Source: Cellulosimicrobium cellulans
GTDB taxonomy: Bacteria; Actinomycetota; Actinomycetes; Actinomycetales; Cellulomonadaceae
DNA: 64,000 nt
Direction of reading: 5' to 3'
Assembly: GCF_006539945.1 (NCBI RefSeq)
Contig: NZ_BJNZ01000005.1
Coordinates: 62,001 to 126,000, forward strand
Numbering within the stretch: position 1 is the stretch's first letter; the number at the start of each line of letters is the position of its first letter. Below the pieces are notes generated by a model. The model did no database searches. It saw only the letters and a list, made by a program, of their open reading frames with translations, and was not told where the DNA came from. Made by a program: the position numbers and the translations under genes. Shown piece after piece: positions 41,192 through 50,611 of this stretch.

Positions 41192-42826
41192 GTGAAGCTG
41201 GAGCTGCGCGGGATCACGAAGGTGTTCGGGTCCCTGGTCGCGAACGACCACATCGACCTGGTGATCGAGCCAGGCGAGATCCACGCCCTGCTGGGCGAGA
41301 ACGGTGCGGGCAAGAGCACGCTCATGAACGTGCTGTACGGCCTGTACGACCCGGACGACGGCGAGATCCTCGTCGACGACCAGCCGGTCGCGTTCACGGG
41401 CCCCGGCGACGCCATGGCGGCGGGGATCGGGATGGTGCACCAGCACTTCATGCTCGTCCCGGTCTTCACGGTCGCGGAGAACGTGGCCCTCGGCCACGAG
41501 CCGGTCAAGGGCGCGGGCCTCATCGACGCTCGACGCGCGCGCGGTCTCGTGCGCGAGATCTCGGACCGGTTCGGGTTCGAGGTCGACCCGGACGCGATGG
41601 TCGAGGACATCCCCGTCGGCGTCCAGCAGCGGGTCGAGATCATCAAGGCGCTGTCGCGCGACGCGCGCGTGCTCATCCTCGACGAGCCGACCGCGGTCCT
41701 GACCCCGCAGGAGACCGACGAGCTCATCGCGATCATGCGCCAGCTCAAGGCCGCGGGGACCTCGATCGTGTTCATCACGCACAAGCTGCGCGAGGTGCGC
41801 GCCGTGGCGGACCGCATCACGGTCATCCGCCGCGGGAAGGTCGTGGGGACCGCAGACCCGAGCGCGAGCGAGACCGAGCTCGCGTCCCTCATGGTCGGCC
41901 GCTCCGTCTCGCTCGGCGTGGAGAAGACGACGGCCGAGCCGGGCGATGCGACGTTCCGGGTCGCCGACCTCACGGTCATGGACGACCTCGACACCGCGGT
42001 CGTCGACCGCGTGAGCCTCGACGTCGCGCGGGGCGAGATCCTCGTCGTCGCGGGCGTCCAGGGCAACGGGCAGACGGAGCTCACCGAGACGATCGTGGGC
42101 CTGCGCAAGCCCGTCGCCGGCTCGATCACGCTCGACGGCAAGGAGCTCGTGGGCCGAGGAGTGTCGGACGTGCTCGCCGCCGGCGTCGGGTACGTGCCGG
42201 AGGACCGCAGCACGGACGGCATCGTCGGGACGTTCTCCGTCGAGGAGAACCTCGTCCTCGACCTCTTCGACCGTCCCCCCTACTCGCGCGGCGGCGCGCT
42301 CAACCGGGCCGCGATCCGCGACAACGCCGAGCAGCGGGTGGTCGAGTTCGACGTCCGCACCCAGACGGTCGAGGTGCCTGCCGGGAACCTCTCCGGCGGC
42401 AACCAGCAGAAGGTCGTCCTCGCGCGCGAGATGTCGCGCCCGCTGCGCCTGCTCATCGCGTCGCAGCCGACGCGCGGGCTCGACGTCGGGTCGATCGAGT
42501 TCGTCCACAAGCGTGTCGTCGAGGAGCGCGACAACGGCACCCCGGTGATCATCGTCTCGACCGAGCTCGACGAGGTGCTCGCCCTCGCGGACCGGATCGC
42601 CGTGATGTACCGCGGTCGCATCGTCGGCGTCGTCCCGGGCGACACGGACCGCGACGTGCTGGGGCTCATGATGGCGGGGGTCCCGCTCGACGAGGCCGTC
42701 GCGCAGGCGGCCGAGCACCGCACCACCCTCGGCGAGGCCGACATCGAGGCGGGAGACGCGCCGTCGAGCGCCGGGGTCGACGTCGACCTGGCCGACGCCG
42801 ACGCCCGCGAGGAGGAGATCCAGTGA
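41192..42826 (+). CDS. Nucleoside ABC importer ATPase (two-domain)
   Basis: 544-residue ATPase with two ABC domains as in sugar/nucleoside (RbsA-like) importers. Domain 1 has Walker A LLGENGAGKST and Walker B LILDEPTAVLTPQE; domain 2 has the degenerate P-loop VAGVQGNGQTE and signature LSGGNQQKVVLAREM with LLIASQPTRGLD in place of the usual DEP, all normal for this class. GTG start with AGAGAGG upstream. Permease gene overlaps by GTGA. Confidence 0.93.
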   Translation: MKLELRGITKVFGSLVANDHIDLVIEPGEIHALLGENGAGKSTLMNVLYGLYDPDDGEILVDDQPVAFTGPGDAMAAGIGMVHQHFMLVPVFTVAENVALGHEPVKGAGLIDARRARGLVREISDRFGFEVDPDAMVEDIPVGVQQRVEIIKALSRDARVLILDEPTAVLTPQETDELIAIMRQLKAAGTSIVFITHKLREVRAVADRITVIRRGKVVGTADPSASETELASLMVGRSVSLGVEKTTAEPGDATFRVADLTVMDDLDTAVVDRVSLDVARGEILVVAGVQGNGQTELTETIVGLRKPVAGSITLDGKELVGRGVSDVLAAGVGYVPEDRSTDGIVGTFSVEENLVLDLFDRPPYSRGGALNRAAIRDNAEQRVVEFDVRTQTVEVPAGNLSGGNQQKVVLAREMSRPLRLLIASQPTRGLDVGSIEFVHKRVVEERDNGTPVIIVSTELDEVLALADRIAVMYRGRIVGVVPGDTDRDVLGLMMAGVPLDEAVAQAAEHRTTLGEADIEAGDAPSSAGVDVDLADADAREEEIQ

Positions 42827-44139
42827 CCCAGCAGGCCATGCCCGACGACGCGGCGGCCGTCCCGCCGACGCCCGCGCCGCCGAGCGACACCACGAAGCCC
42901 CGGCCGCCGGCCGGAGCGAGCATCCTGCGCGAGATGCTGGAGAGCAGCTGGCTCGTCTCGCTGCTCGCGATCGTCGCGGCCCTCGTCCTCGGCGGCGTGC
43001 TCATCGCGGCGGCCGACCCGGAGGTCCAGGAGGCCGCGACCTACTTCTTCGCGCGGCCCACGGACTTCTTCGAGGCCGTCTGGAACGCCGTGTTCGGCGC
43101 GTACAGCGCACTCTTCCAGGGCGCCGTCATCAATTTCCAGGCGCCCGACCTCCAGCGGGCCCTCCGCCCGCTGACCGAGACCATGACGGTCTCGACCCCG
43201 CTCATCCTCGCGGGCCTCGGCCTCGGCATCGGCTTTCGCGCGGGCCTGTTCAACATCGGTGCGCAGGGCCAGATCATCCTGGGCGGCATCTTCGCCGGGT
43301 TCATCGGGTTCACGTTCTCCCTGCCTCCCGGCCTGCACCTGCTGCTCGCGGTCCTCGGTGCCGCGCTCGGCGGGGCGATCTGGGCGAGCATCGCGGGTGT
43401 GCTCAAGGCCCGGACGGGCGCGCACGAGGTGATCGTCACGATCATGCTCAACAACATCGCGGTCTACCTCGTGGCGTACCTGCTCACGACCCCCGCGTTC
43501 CAGCGGCCGGGCAGCAGCAACCCGATCAGCCCGCCCATCCCGAGCTCGGCCACGTTCCCGCTGCTGCTCGGCGAGGGCTTCCGCCTGCACCTCGGCTTCG
43601 TCCTCGCCCTGCTCGCGGCCGTGGGCGTGTGGTGGCTCATGGAGCGCTCGACGCTCGGCTTCCGTTTCCGCGCGGTCGGCGAGAACCCGAACGCGGCGCG
43701 CACGGCAGGCATCTCCGTGGCGTGGGTGACCGTCTGGGTCATGGCCATCGCCGGTGCGCTCGCCGGTCTGGGCGGCGCCGCCCAGGTGCTCGGCACCGAG
43801 AAGGTCCTCACCGCGGGCGTCGCCGCGAGCTTCGGGTTCGACGCGATCACCGTGGCGCTCCTCGGCCGGTCCCGGCCGCTCGGGACCGTCCTCGCGGGTC
43901 TGCTCTTCGGCGCCCTCCGCGCGGGCGGCTTCGCGATGCAGGCACGTACCGGGACGCCGATCGACATCGTGCTCGTCGTCCAGTCCCTCATCGTGCTCTT
44001 CATCGCCGCCCCGCCGCTCGTGCGGGCGATCTTCCGGCTCCCCACCCCGGGCGGCCCGACGCGCGCCGAGCGTCACGCCGCGAGACGGCGGGCCAAGGCG
44101 GCCACGACCACCACGACGACGCAGGAGGCCGGAGCATGA
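42823..44139 (+). CDS. Nucleoside ABC importer permease 1
   Basis: 438-residue polytopic membrane protein of the BPD_transp_2 family. Seen: ILAGLGLGIGFRAGLFNIGA and QGQIILGGIFAGFIGF (family hallmark), GAHEVIVTIMLNNIAVYLVA, FRAVGENPNAARTAGISVAW, and about nine helices. N-terminal 40 residues are Pro-rich and cytosolic. GTGA and ATGA overlaps with its neighbours. Confidence 0.92.
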   Translation: MTQQAMPDDAAAVPPTPAPPSDTTKPRPPAGASILREMLESSWLVSLLAIVAALVLGGVLIAAADPEVQEAATYFFARPTDFFEAVWNAVFGAYSALFQGAVINFQAPDLQRALRPLTETMTVSTPLILAGLGLGIGFRAGLFNIGAQGQIILGGIFAGFIGFTFSLPPGLHLLLAVLGAALGGAIWASIAGVLKARTGAHEVIVTIMLNNIAVYLVAYLLTTPAFQRPGSSNPISPPIPSSATFPLLLGEGFRLHLGFVLALLAAVGVWWLMERSTLGFRFRAVGENPNAARTAGISVAWVTVWVMAIAGALAGLGGAAQVLGTEKVLTAGVAASFGFDAITVALLGRSRPLGTVLAGLLFGALRAGGFAMQARTGTPIDIVLVVQSLIVLFIAAPPLVRAIFRLPTPGGPTRAERHAARRRAKAATTTTTTQEAGA

Positions 44140-45431
44140 GCACCGCGACCACCACCCCGGCGCCGGCCTCCGCGCCGGAGCGTGCGGCGAAGCCGCTGCC
44201 GCCCATCAGCTGGAAGGCCCCGATCGCGTACGCGGTCATCGGGCTGCTGTCACTGGTGTTCTTCGCCCTGCTCCCCGCCGGTGGGCAGCAGACGACGTTC
44301 CGCCTCTCGACGGCGAGCGACTTCTTCCAGATCGAGCCGATCACGGTGAGCTCGACCGGGGCGGCCCTGTTCCTGTCGATCCTCGCGCTCCTGCTCGCAG
44401 GGCTGTCCTTCTGGGCGGCGCGCGACCGGCGCAAGATCGGCGTCTGGCTCCCCATCGTCTTCGGTGTCGCCGTCGTCTTCGCGTTCCTGTGCTGGGCGGG
44501 CGAGGGCAAGTCCGCGATCCCGCTCACCGGGCTGCTGCAGGGCTCGCTGTTCCTCGCGGTCCCGCTCGTGTTCGGCGCGCTCTCGGGCGTGCTGTGCGAG
44601 CGCGTCGGCATCATCAACATCGCCATCGAGGGCCAGCTCCTCGCCGGGGCGTTCCTCGCCGCGGTCGTCGCCTCGCTCACGTCGTCCGCGTACGCCGGCC
44701 TCATCGCCGCCCCGATCGCGGGGGCTCTCGTCGGCGTGCTCCTCGTGATCTTCTCGGTGAAGTACTGGGTGAACCAGATCATCGTCGGCGTCGTGCTCAA
44801 CGTGCTCGTCGTGGGCGTGACGAGCTACCTGTACTCCACGGTGCTCACCGAGGACCCGGGCACGTGGAACACGCGGACCCCGCTCCCCGTGATCGAGATC
44901 CCGGTGCTGTCGCAGATCCCCGTCGTGGGACCGGTGCTCTTCCGCCAGACGCTGCTCGTCTACATCATGTACGTCGTCGTGATCCTGCTCCAGGTCTTCC
45001 TCTTCCGGAGCCGGTGGGGCCTGCGCCTGCGCGCGGTCGGCGAGCACCCCAAGGCCGCCGACACCGTGGGCATCAAGGTCAACGCGACCCGCGTGCGCAA
45101 CACGATCCTCGGCGGCGCGGTCGCCGGCCTCGGCGGCGCGTTCTTCACGGTCGCGGCGGGCCTCGCGTTCGGCAAGGAGATGACGGGCGGCAAGGGCTTC
45201 ATCGCCCTCGCGGCCATGATCCTCGGGCGGTGGAACCCGGTCGGCGCGCTCGTCGCGGCGCTCCTGTTCGGCTTCTCCGACAACCTGCAGACGGTGCTCG
45301 GCATCGTCGGCACGCCGATCCCGAGCCAGATCATGCTCATGACGCCGTACGTCGTGACGATCTTCGCCGTCGCCGGTCTCGTCGGGCGCGTGCGCCCGCC
45401 GGCCGCCGAGGGCATCCCCTACGTGAAGTGA
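44136..45431 (+). CDS. Nucleoside ABC importer permease 2
   Basis: 431-residue second permease. Seen: SGVLCERVGIINIAIEGQLL, KYWVNQIIVGVVLNVLVVGV, LRAVGEHPKAADTVGIKVNA, GMxxGKGFIALAAMILGRW-like ending (TGGKGFIALAAMILGRWNPV). It has an extra N-terminal pair of helices before the core. ATG with GGAGG-type Shine-Dalgarno in an ATGA overlap. Confidence 0.92.
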   Translation: MSTATTTPAPASAPERAAKPLPPISWKAPIAYAVIGLLSLVFFALLPAGGQQTTFRLSTASDFFQIEPITVSSTGAALFLSILALLLAGLSFWAARDRRKIGVWLPIVFGVAVVFAFLCWAGEGKSAIPLTGLLQGSLFLAVPLVFGALSGVLCERVGIINIAIEGQLLAGAFLAAVVASLTSSAYAGLIAAPIAGALVGVLLVIFSVKYWVNQIIVGVVLNVLVVGVTSYLYSTVLTEDPGTWNTRTPLPVIEIPVLSQIPVVGPVLFRQTLLVYIMYVVVILLQVFLFRSRWGLRLRAVGEHPKAADTVGIKVNATRVRNTILGGAVAGLGGAFFTVAAGLAFGKEMTGGKGFIALAAMILGRWNPVGALVAALLFGFSDNLQTVLGIVGTPIPSQIMLMTPYVVTIFAVAGLVGRVRPPAAEGIPYVK

Positions 45432-45438
45432 GGTCACG

Positions 45439-45918
45439 GTGCCGATGACAGACCTGCCGCACGTGCACGACGGCGAGCCCCGCCCGGGCGAGGGGACGGA
45501 CCACGGCGGGACCGCCGTCGGGCCCTCCGTCGACTGGGACGCCCTGCGCGACGCCGCACGCGAGATCATGACCCGCGCGTACGCCCCCTACTCGGGATTC
45601 CCGGTGGGCGCCGCCGCGCTCGTGGACGACGGGCGCGTCGTCGTCGGGTGCAACGTCGAGAACGCCGCGTACGGCGTGACGCTGTGCGCCGAGTGCTCGC
45701 TCGTGAGCTCGTTCGTGGGGACGGGCGGAGGCCGCCTCGTGGCGTTCGCGTGCGTGGACGGGCACGGGGCGACGCTCATGCCGTGCGGTCGATGCCGGCA
45801 GCTCCTGTGGGAGCACGGGGGCCCCGACCTGCTGGTCGACACCGTGCGTGGTATCAAGACGATGAGGGACGTGCTGCCCGACGCCTTCGGGCCCGAGGAT
45901 CTGGAGGAGCGCTCGTGA
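45439..45918 (+). CDS. cdd: Cytidine deaminase
   Basis: Deaminates cytidine and deoxycytidine to uridine forms. 159 residues. Seen: APYSGFPVGAAALVDDGRVV, zinc site CNVENAAYGVTLCAEC with the catalytic Glu, and MPCGRCRQLLWE with the second zinc cysteines: the homotetrameric all-Cys form. The N-terminal 28 residues are extra. GTG 45439 or ATG 45445 may be used. deoA overlaps by GTGA. Confidence 0.95.
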   Translation: MPMTDLPHVHDGEPRPGEGTDHGGTAVGPSVDWDALRDAAREIMTRAYAPYSGFPVGAAALVDDGRVVVGCNVENAAYGVTLCAECSLVSSFVGTGGGRLVAFACVDGHGATLMPCGRCRQLLWEHGGPDLLVDTVRGIKTMRDVLPDAFGPEDLEERS

Positions 45919-47324
45919 CCAGCGACGACGTGACCCCGCAGGGTGGCGGGACCGAGGACCAGGACGCGACGGCCGAGGCGCTCGCCGGGGTCGAGGGCGA
46001 CGGGGCGGGCACCGGCGACGAGGGGCCGCCCCCGGAGCCCTTCGACGCGGTCGACGTGATCCGGACCAAGCGCGACGGCGCGCGGCTCGACCCGGCCCAG
46101 ATCGACTGGGTGATCGACGCCTACACGCGCGGCGTCGTCGCCGAGGAGCAGATGGCCGCGCTCGCGATGGCGATCTACCTCAACGGCATGGACCGGACCG
46201 AGATCGGTCGCTGGACGCAGGCGATGATCGCGTCGGGCGAGCGCATGGACTTCTCGGGGCTCTCGCGCCCGACGGCGGACAAGCACTCGACCGGGGGCGT
46301 GGGGGACAAGATCACGCTGCCGCTCGCGCCGCTCGTCGCCGTGTACGGCGTCGCGGTCCCGCAGCTCTCGGGGCGCGGCCTGGGGCACACGGGCGGAACG
46401 CTCGACAAGCTCGAGGCGATCCCGGGGTGGCGCGCGGCGCTCACGAACGAGCAGATGATGAACGCGCTCGAGCACGTGGGCGCGGTGATCTGCCAGGCGG
46501 GCTCCGGCCTCGCGCCCGCCGACCGCCTCCTGTACGCGCTGCGCGACGTCACGGGCACGGTCGAGTCGATCCCGCTCATCGCGAGCTCGATCATGAGCAA
46601 GAAGATCGCGGAGGGCACCGGGGCTCTGGTGCTCGACGTCAAGGTCGGGTCCGGTGCGTTCATGAAGGAGCTGGGCTCGGCACGCGAGCTCGCGCGGACC
46701 ATGGTCGACCTCGGTACCGACGCCGGCGTGCGCACGGTCGCGCTGCTCACCGACATGTCGACGCCCCTCGGCCTCACCGCGGGCAACGCGCTCGAGGTGC
46801 GCGAGTCGGTCGAGGTGATGAAGGGTGCGGGGCCGCAGGACGTCGTCGACCTCACGGTCGCGCTCGCGCTCGAGATGCTCGCCGGTGCGGGCCGCCCGCA
46901 GGACGAGGACGACGTGCGGCACGCGCTGGTCGGTGGCCGCGCGCTCGACAAGTGGCGCGAGATGATCGCCGAGCAGGGCGGCGACTCGCGTGCCCCGCTG
47001 CCGGTGGCGCGTGAGCGTGAGCACGTCGTCGCCGACCGCGACGGCGTCCTCGAGCGGCTCGACGCGTACGCCGTCGGGGTCGCCGCGTGGCGCCTGGGCG
47101 CGGGCCGTGCGCGCAAGGAGGACCCGGTGCAGGCGGGCGCCGGTGTCGAGCTGTTCGCCAAGCCGGGGGACCCGGTGCGCAAGGGTCAGCACCTCATGAC
47201 GCTCCACACCGACACGCCCGAGCGCTTCGAGCGGGCGGTGCAGGCGCTCGAGGGGGCGTGGGCCATCGCGGACCCGGGCACCGTCGTCGAGCGGCGACCC
47301 GTCGTCCTCGACCGCGTGGACTGA
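45915..47324 (+). CDS. deoA: Thymidine/pyrimidine-nucleoside phosphorylase
   Basis: Phosphorolysis of thymidine, deoxyuridine or uridine to base and (deoxy)ribose-1-P. 469 residues with an acidic N-terminal extension of about 45. Seen: VDVIRTKRDGARLDPAQIDW, the family signature SGRGLGHTGGTLDKLEAIPG, KHSTGGVGDKITLPLAP, and SSIMSKKIAEGTGALVLDVK. C-terminal barrel-sandwich domain present (FAKPGDPVRKGQHLMTLH). Confidence 0.95.
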   Translation: MTSDDVTPQGGGTEDQDATAEALAGVEGDGAGTGDEGPPPEPFDAVDVIRTKRDGARLDPAQIDWVIDAYTRGVVAEEQMAALAMAIYLNGMDRTEIGRWTQAMIASGERMDFSGLSRPTADKHSTGGVGDKITLPLAPLVAVYGVAVPQLSGRGLGHTGGTLDKLEAIPGWRAALTNEQMMNALEHVGAVICQAGSGLAPADRLLYALRDVTGTVESIPLIASSIMSKKIAEGTGALVLDVKVGSGAFMKELGSARELARTMVDLGTDAGVRTVALLTDMSTPLGLTAGNALEVRESVEVMKGAGPQDVVDLTVALALEMLAGAGRPQDEDDVRHALVGGRALDKWREMIAEQGGDSRAPLPVAREREHVVADRDGVLERLDAYAVGVAAWRLGAGRARKEDPVQAGAGVELFAKPGDPVRKGQHLMTLHTDTPERFERAVQALEGAWAIADPGTVVERRPVVLDRVD

Positions 47325-47342
47325 CGGGGGCGCGCGCTGACC

Positions 47343-47762
47343 GTGGGCCGCGACGAGCAGGACGTCGAGGAGGGCGTCGAGACACCGGCCGACACGCGGC
47401 GGCCCCGCTCCGTCTACGGGGTCGGGACCGAGCCGGACGCGCGGTTCAGTCTCGCCAACGAGCGCACCGCGCTCGCCTGGGTGCGCACCGGTCTCGGTCT
47501 CGTCGCGGGCGGCGTCGCGCTGACGTCGTTCGCGACGTTCGCCGACATGCCCGGTGTGCTCGACGTCGTCGCGGGTGTCGCGTGCCTGGTCGGCGCCGGG
47601 TTCGCGGGGTACGCGCTCGTGTCCTGGCGGCGCAACGAGAGGGCGCTGCGCCTGCGCCGGCGGCTGCCCGCCCCGAGCGGGCTCCCCGTGCTCGTCGTCG
47701 GCGTCGTGATCCTCGCGCTGCTGCTCGCCGGGTACGCCGTCGGGTCGGCGTCAGGGCCATGA
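47343..47762 (+). CDS. YidH/DUF202 membrane protein, copy 1
   Basis: 139 residues: a hydrophilic 32-residue N-terminus, then RFSLANERTALAWVRTGLGL, the DUF202 signature, and three helices ending in PVLVVGVVILALLLAGYAVG. GTG start 18 bases after deoA. Overlaps the next DUF202 gene by ATGA. Function unknown. Confidence 0.85.
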   Translation: MGRDEQDVEEGVETPADTRRPRSVYGVGTEPDARFSLANERTALAWVRTGLGLVAGGVALTSFATFADMPGVLDVVAGVACLVGAGFAGYALVSWRRNERALRLRRRLPAPSGLPVLVVGVVILALLLAGYAVGSASGP

Positions 47763-48103
47763 GCGCCGCACCCGAGCGAGCGGTCCCCTCGCCCCGCGAC
47801 GAGGGGCTGCAGCCCGAGCGCACGGCGCTCGCGTGGCAGCGCACGGTGCTCGGCGTGGTCGTCGGGTCGCTCGTCCTGGCGGCAGCAGGCCTCCGTTCCG
47901 GATCGACGGTCACCGTGTGCGCGGCGGTCGCCGTCGGCGTGCTGGCGCTCGTCCCCGCCGTCCTCCGACCCCCGACCGGCGGGCTCCCCGGGAGCGGCCG
48001 GCTGTACTCGTGGTCCTTCCTCGTGCGCGTCGCGAGCCTCGTCGTCGTGCTGGCTCTCGTGGGCGCCGTCTGGGCGTTCGGTCGAGCGTGGGGCGCGGCG
48101 TGA
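47759..48103 (+). CDS. DUF202 membrane protein, copy 2
   Basis: 114 residues with the DUF202 core QPERTALAWQRTVLGVVVGS and three helices. Shorter and diverged from copy 1; paired DUF202 genes probably make a hetero-oligomer. ATGA overlap with copy 1 and GTGA overlap with the next gene, so the three are one translational unit. Confidence 0.85.
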   Translation: MSAAPERAVPSPRDEGLQPERTALAWQRTVLGVVVGSLVLAAAGLRSGSTVTVCAAVAVGVLALVPAVLRPPTGGLPGSGRLYSWSFLVRVASLVVVLALVGAVWAFGRAWGAA

Positions 48104-49017
48104 GCCTCGGCGACGCGCTCGGCGCGCTCCGCGTCACGGACCTCGCGCGGATCGCGCCGGCGCGGACGGTGCCCCCACCTCCACCCGGTGGCGTCTACCG
48201 GCCCGACGGCGGCACGCAGCACGCGCTCGACCTCGCCCGCCGCGCGGGCCATCCCGCGCCGCGGGTACGCGCCCTCGCGGCCACGCTCGCCACGCTCGAC
48301 CCAGGAACGCGACGGGCGGTCGTCGACCCGCTGCGCCGCGGCGCCGGCGGCGGCTGGTCCGGACCCCGAGACCGTGCCGGCGTCCGCCCGCTCGAGGTGG
48401 GCGGAGCGCCGGCGCGGCAGACCGACGCGACGACGTGCGGGTCCGCCGTCCTCGCGCTGCTCGCGGCGGCGGGGGACCCGGTGCTCGCGCTCTGGCTCGC
48501 CACGGGGCTCGCGCCGGGGGAGACCGCTCCGGTCCCGGCGCCACGGCCGGACGGCGCGGCACGGTTCCGCGTCCTCCAGCAGGAGGTCAAGCGGCGGACC
48601 AACCGGGCGGCCCTCGGCCCGCTCCCGTGGCCCGTGACCCTCGGGACACCCCCGTGGGGCGCCGCGCGGACCGCGCGGTACGCGGACGTGCGCTACGTCG
48701 AGCGTGTCGTCGTCGGAGCCCGGAGCGAGCAGGTGGTCCGGGCCGCGCTCGTCGCGGCCGCGCGCGGTGTGCCGGTGCCGCTCTTCACCGGCGGTGACCT
48801 CGCGCTCGGGATCGCGACGGCGGTGCCGCGCCACGTCGTGCTGCTCACGGACGCCGACGCACGGACTCGACGGTGCCGGGTCTACGAGCCGTCGGCCGGC
48901 ACGGTGCACGACCTCGATGCGGCTTCGCTGCTCGACGGCGCACGGACACCCGACGTGCTGCGCGCGCTCGGGGGCTGGCCGCACGTCTGCTGGGCCCTCC
49001 TGCCGACCGGGCGGTAG
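48100..49017 (+). CDS. Uncharacterised protein, possible papain-like (C39-like) fold
   Basis: 305 residues, no signal peptide or helix seen. Residues 107-122 (QTDATTCGSAVLALLA) have the Gln...Cys-Gly of papain-like/C39 peptidases, with Cys113; a His245 in PRHVVLLTDAD and the motif YEPSAGTV (Glu263 where Asp/Asn is usual) follow in the expected order. The family call is my pattern reading and could be wrong. GTGA overlap with the DUF202 gene. The TAG stop is at 49015-49017. Confidence 0.6.
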   Translation: MSLGDALGALRVTDLARIAPARTVPPPPPGGVYRPDGGTQHALDLARRAGHPAPRVRALAATLATLDPGTRRAVVDPLRRGAGGGWSGPRDRAGVRPLEVGGAPARQTDATTCGSAVLALLAAAGDPVLALWLATGLAPGETAPVPAPRPDGAARFRVLQQEVKRRTNRAALGPLPWPVTLGTPPWGAARTARYADVRYVERVVVGARSEQVVRAALVAAARGVPVPLFTGGDLALGIATAVPRHVVLLTDADARTRRCRVYEPSAGTVHDLDAASLLDGARTPDVLRALGGWPHVCWALLPTGR

Positions 49018-49103
49018 GGCTGGCGAGGCCCCGCGCGCGGCGCGAGGATGAAGGTGGCGGCCACGCCCGTGGAACGCGCCGAGTCGTCTGGTGAGGAGTC
49101 GCG

Positions 49104-49343
49104 ATGAGCACCGTGCCCGGGAACGACGCGTGGCGGGACGCCGGCCTGGTCGAGCAGGAGGACGAGGTCGTGAGCCTGGTCGAGGAGTCGGAGGACGCCG
49201 GCCCCGGCGTCGACGACGCCGAGCACGAGGGCGACGAGTACCGTCCGCGCACCGCGCGACCGGACCTCGAGGGCGAGGCGAACGAGGCCGACGTCGTCGA
49301 GCAGGCGTCCGCCGTGCCGGGCGAGGAGGACGACTACGCCTGA
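49104..49343 (+). CDS. Small acidic conserved hypothetical protein
   Basis: 79 residues, strongly acidic and probably disordered: MSTVPGNDAWRDAGLVEQED at the start and DLEGEANEADVVEQASAVPG near the end. Similar small acidic proteins are common in actinobacteria. ATG with AGGAG five bases before. Function unknown. Confidence 0.7.
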   Translation: MSTVPGNDAWRDAGLVEQEDEVVSLVEESEDAGPGVDDAEHEGDEYRPRTARPDLEGEANEADVVEQASAVPGEEDDYA

Positions 49344-49393
49344 CCGTCCCGGAGCACCTGGCCGTTCGGCGCGAGCGCTGGCGTACCGGCCGG

Positions 49394-49399
49394 TACCGT
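49394..49399 (+). promoter_or_regulatory. -10 box TACCGT for add
   Basis: TACCGT six bases before ATG 49406: leaderless layout. Confidence 0.45.
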
Positions 49400-49405
49400 G
49401 AGCGC

Positions 49406-50536
49406 ATGACCACCGAGAACGCCCCCCTGACGGTCGACGTCATCCGCTCGCTGCCCAAGGTCGTGCTGCACGACCACCTCGACGGCGGGCTCCGCCCCGC
49501 CACGATCCTCGAGCTCGCCGCCGACGTCGGGCACCAGCTCCCCGCGGGCGACGCCGAGGCTCTCGGCGCCTGGTTCGCCGAGTCGGCCGACTCGGGCTCG
49601 CTCGTGCGCTACCTCGAGACGTTCGACCACACGATCGCTGTCATGCAGACCCCCGCCGCGCTGGCCCGCGTGGCGCGCGAGGCGGTGCTCGACCTCGCGC
49701 GCGACGGCGTCGTGTACGCCGAGCAGCGGTGGGCGCCCGAGCAGCACCTCCAGCGCGGGCTGACGCTCCAGGAGACCGTCGACGCCGTCCAGTCCGGCAT
49801 CGAGCAGGGCATCGCGGAGGCCGCCGCGGAGGGCCGGACCATCCGCGTCGGGCAGCTCGTCACCGCCATGCGCCACGCCGACCGGTGGCAGGAGATCGCC
49901 GAGCTCGCCGTCGCGAACCGCGCGAACGGCGTCGTCGGCTTCGACATCGCCGGTGCCGAGGACGGCTTCCCGCCCTCGCGCCACGCCGAGATCTGGCGCT
50001 ACCTCGCCGACCAGAACTTCCCCGTCACCATCCATGCGGGCGAGGCCGCCGGTCCGGAGTCGATCGCCGAGGCCGTGCACCTCGGCCAGGCGAGCCGCCT
50101 CGGTCACGGCGTGCGCATCGTCGAGGACATCACGTTCGACCCCGAGTTCCCGCACAGCGCCGAGGGCGAGTCCGGGACGGCCGCGCTCGGCCTCCTCGCG
50201 CACTGGGTGCGCGACCACCAGATCCCGCTCGAGCTGTGCCCGTCGTCCAACGTGCAGACCGGGGCGGCGACGTCGGTCGCGGCGCACCCGATCACGCGCC
50301 TCAAGGAGCTCGACTTCGCGGTCACGCTCAACACCGACAACCGCCTCATGTCGCGCACGACCATGACGCAGGAGATGGCGCTGCTCGTCGAGCACGCCGG
50401 GTGGACGATCGACGACCTCGCGGACGTCACGATGACTGCCGCGTGGAGCGCGTTCGTGCACCACGACGAGCGCCGCGCGCTCGTCGACGACGTGATCCTG
50501 CCGGGCTACCAGGAGGTTCAGGGCGCGCGGCTCTGA
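49406..50536 (+). CDS. add: Adenosine deaminase
   Basis: Zinc hydrolase converting (deoxy)adenosine to (deoxy)inosine, which feeds PunA. 376 residues. Seen: metal site LPKVVLHDHLDGGLRP, FPVTIHAGEAAG, RLGHGVRI, LELCPSSNVQTG and the metal Asp in TLNTDNRLMS; the last element is the form usual in actinobacterial Add. ATG 49406. Confidence 0.95.
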   Translation: MTTENAPLTVDVIRSLPKVVLHDHLDGGLRPATILELAADVGHQLPAGDAEALGAWFAESADSGSLVRYLETFDHTIAVMQTPAALARVAREAVLDLARDGVVYAEQRWAPEQHLQRGLTLQETVDAVQSGIEQGIAEAAAEGRTIRVGQLVTAMRHADRWQEIAELAVANRANGVVGFDIAGAEDGFPPSRHAEIWRYLADQNFPVTIHAGEAAGPESIAEAVHLGQASRLGHGVRIVEDITFDPEFPHSAEGESGTAALGLLAHWVRDHQIPLELCPSSNVQTGAATSVAAHPITRLKELDFAVTLNTDNRLMSRTTMTQEMALLVEHAGWTIDDLADVTMTAAWSAFVHHDERRALVDDVILPGYQEVQGARL

Positions 50537-50559
50537 CCCGCCCGGGTCGCCCAGCACGA

Positions 50560-50596
50560 CGTCGGTGCCGTGATCGACGCGATCACGGCACCGACG
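50560..50596. terminator. Bidirectional terminator between add and the aldehyde dehydrogenase pair
   Basis: Perfect 16-bp stem (50560-50575 with 50581-50596), loop GACGC, in the 75-base convergent gap. Confidence 0.85.
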
Positions 50597-50611
50597 CCTC
50601 CCCGGCGGGGG

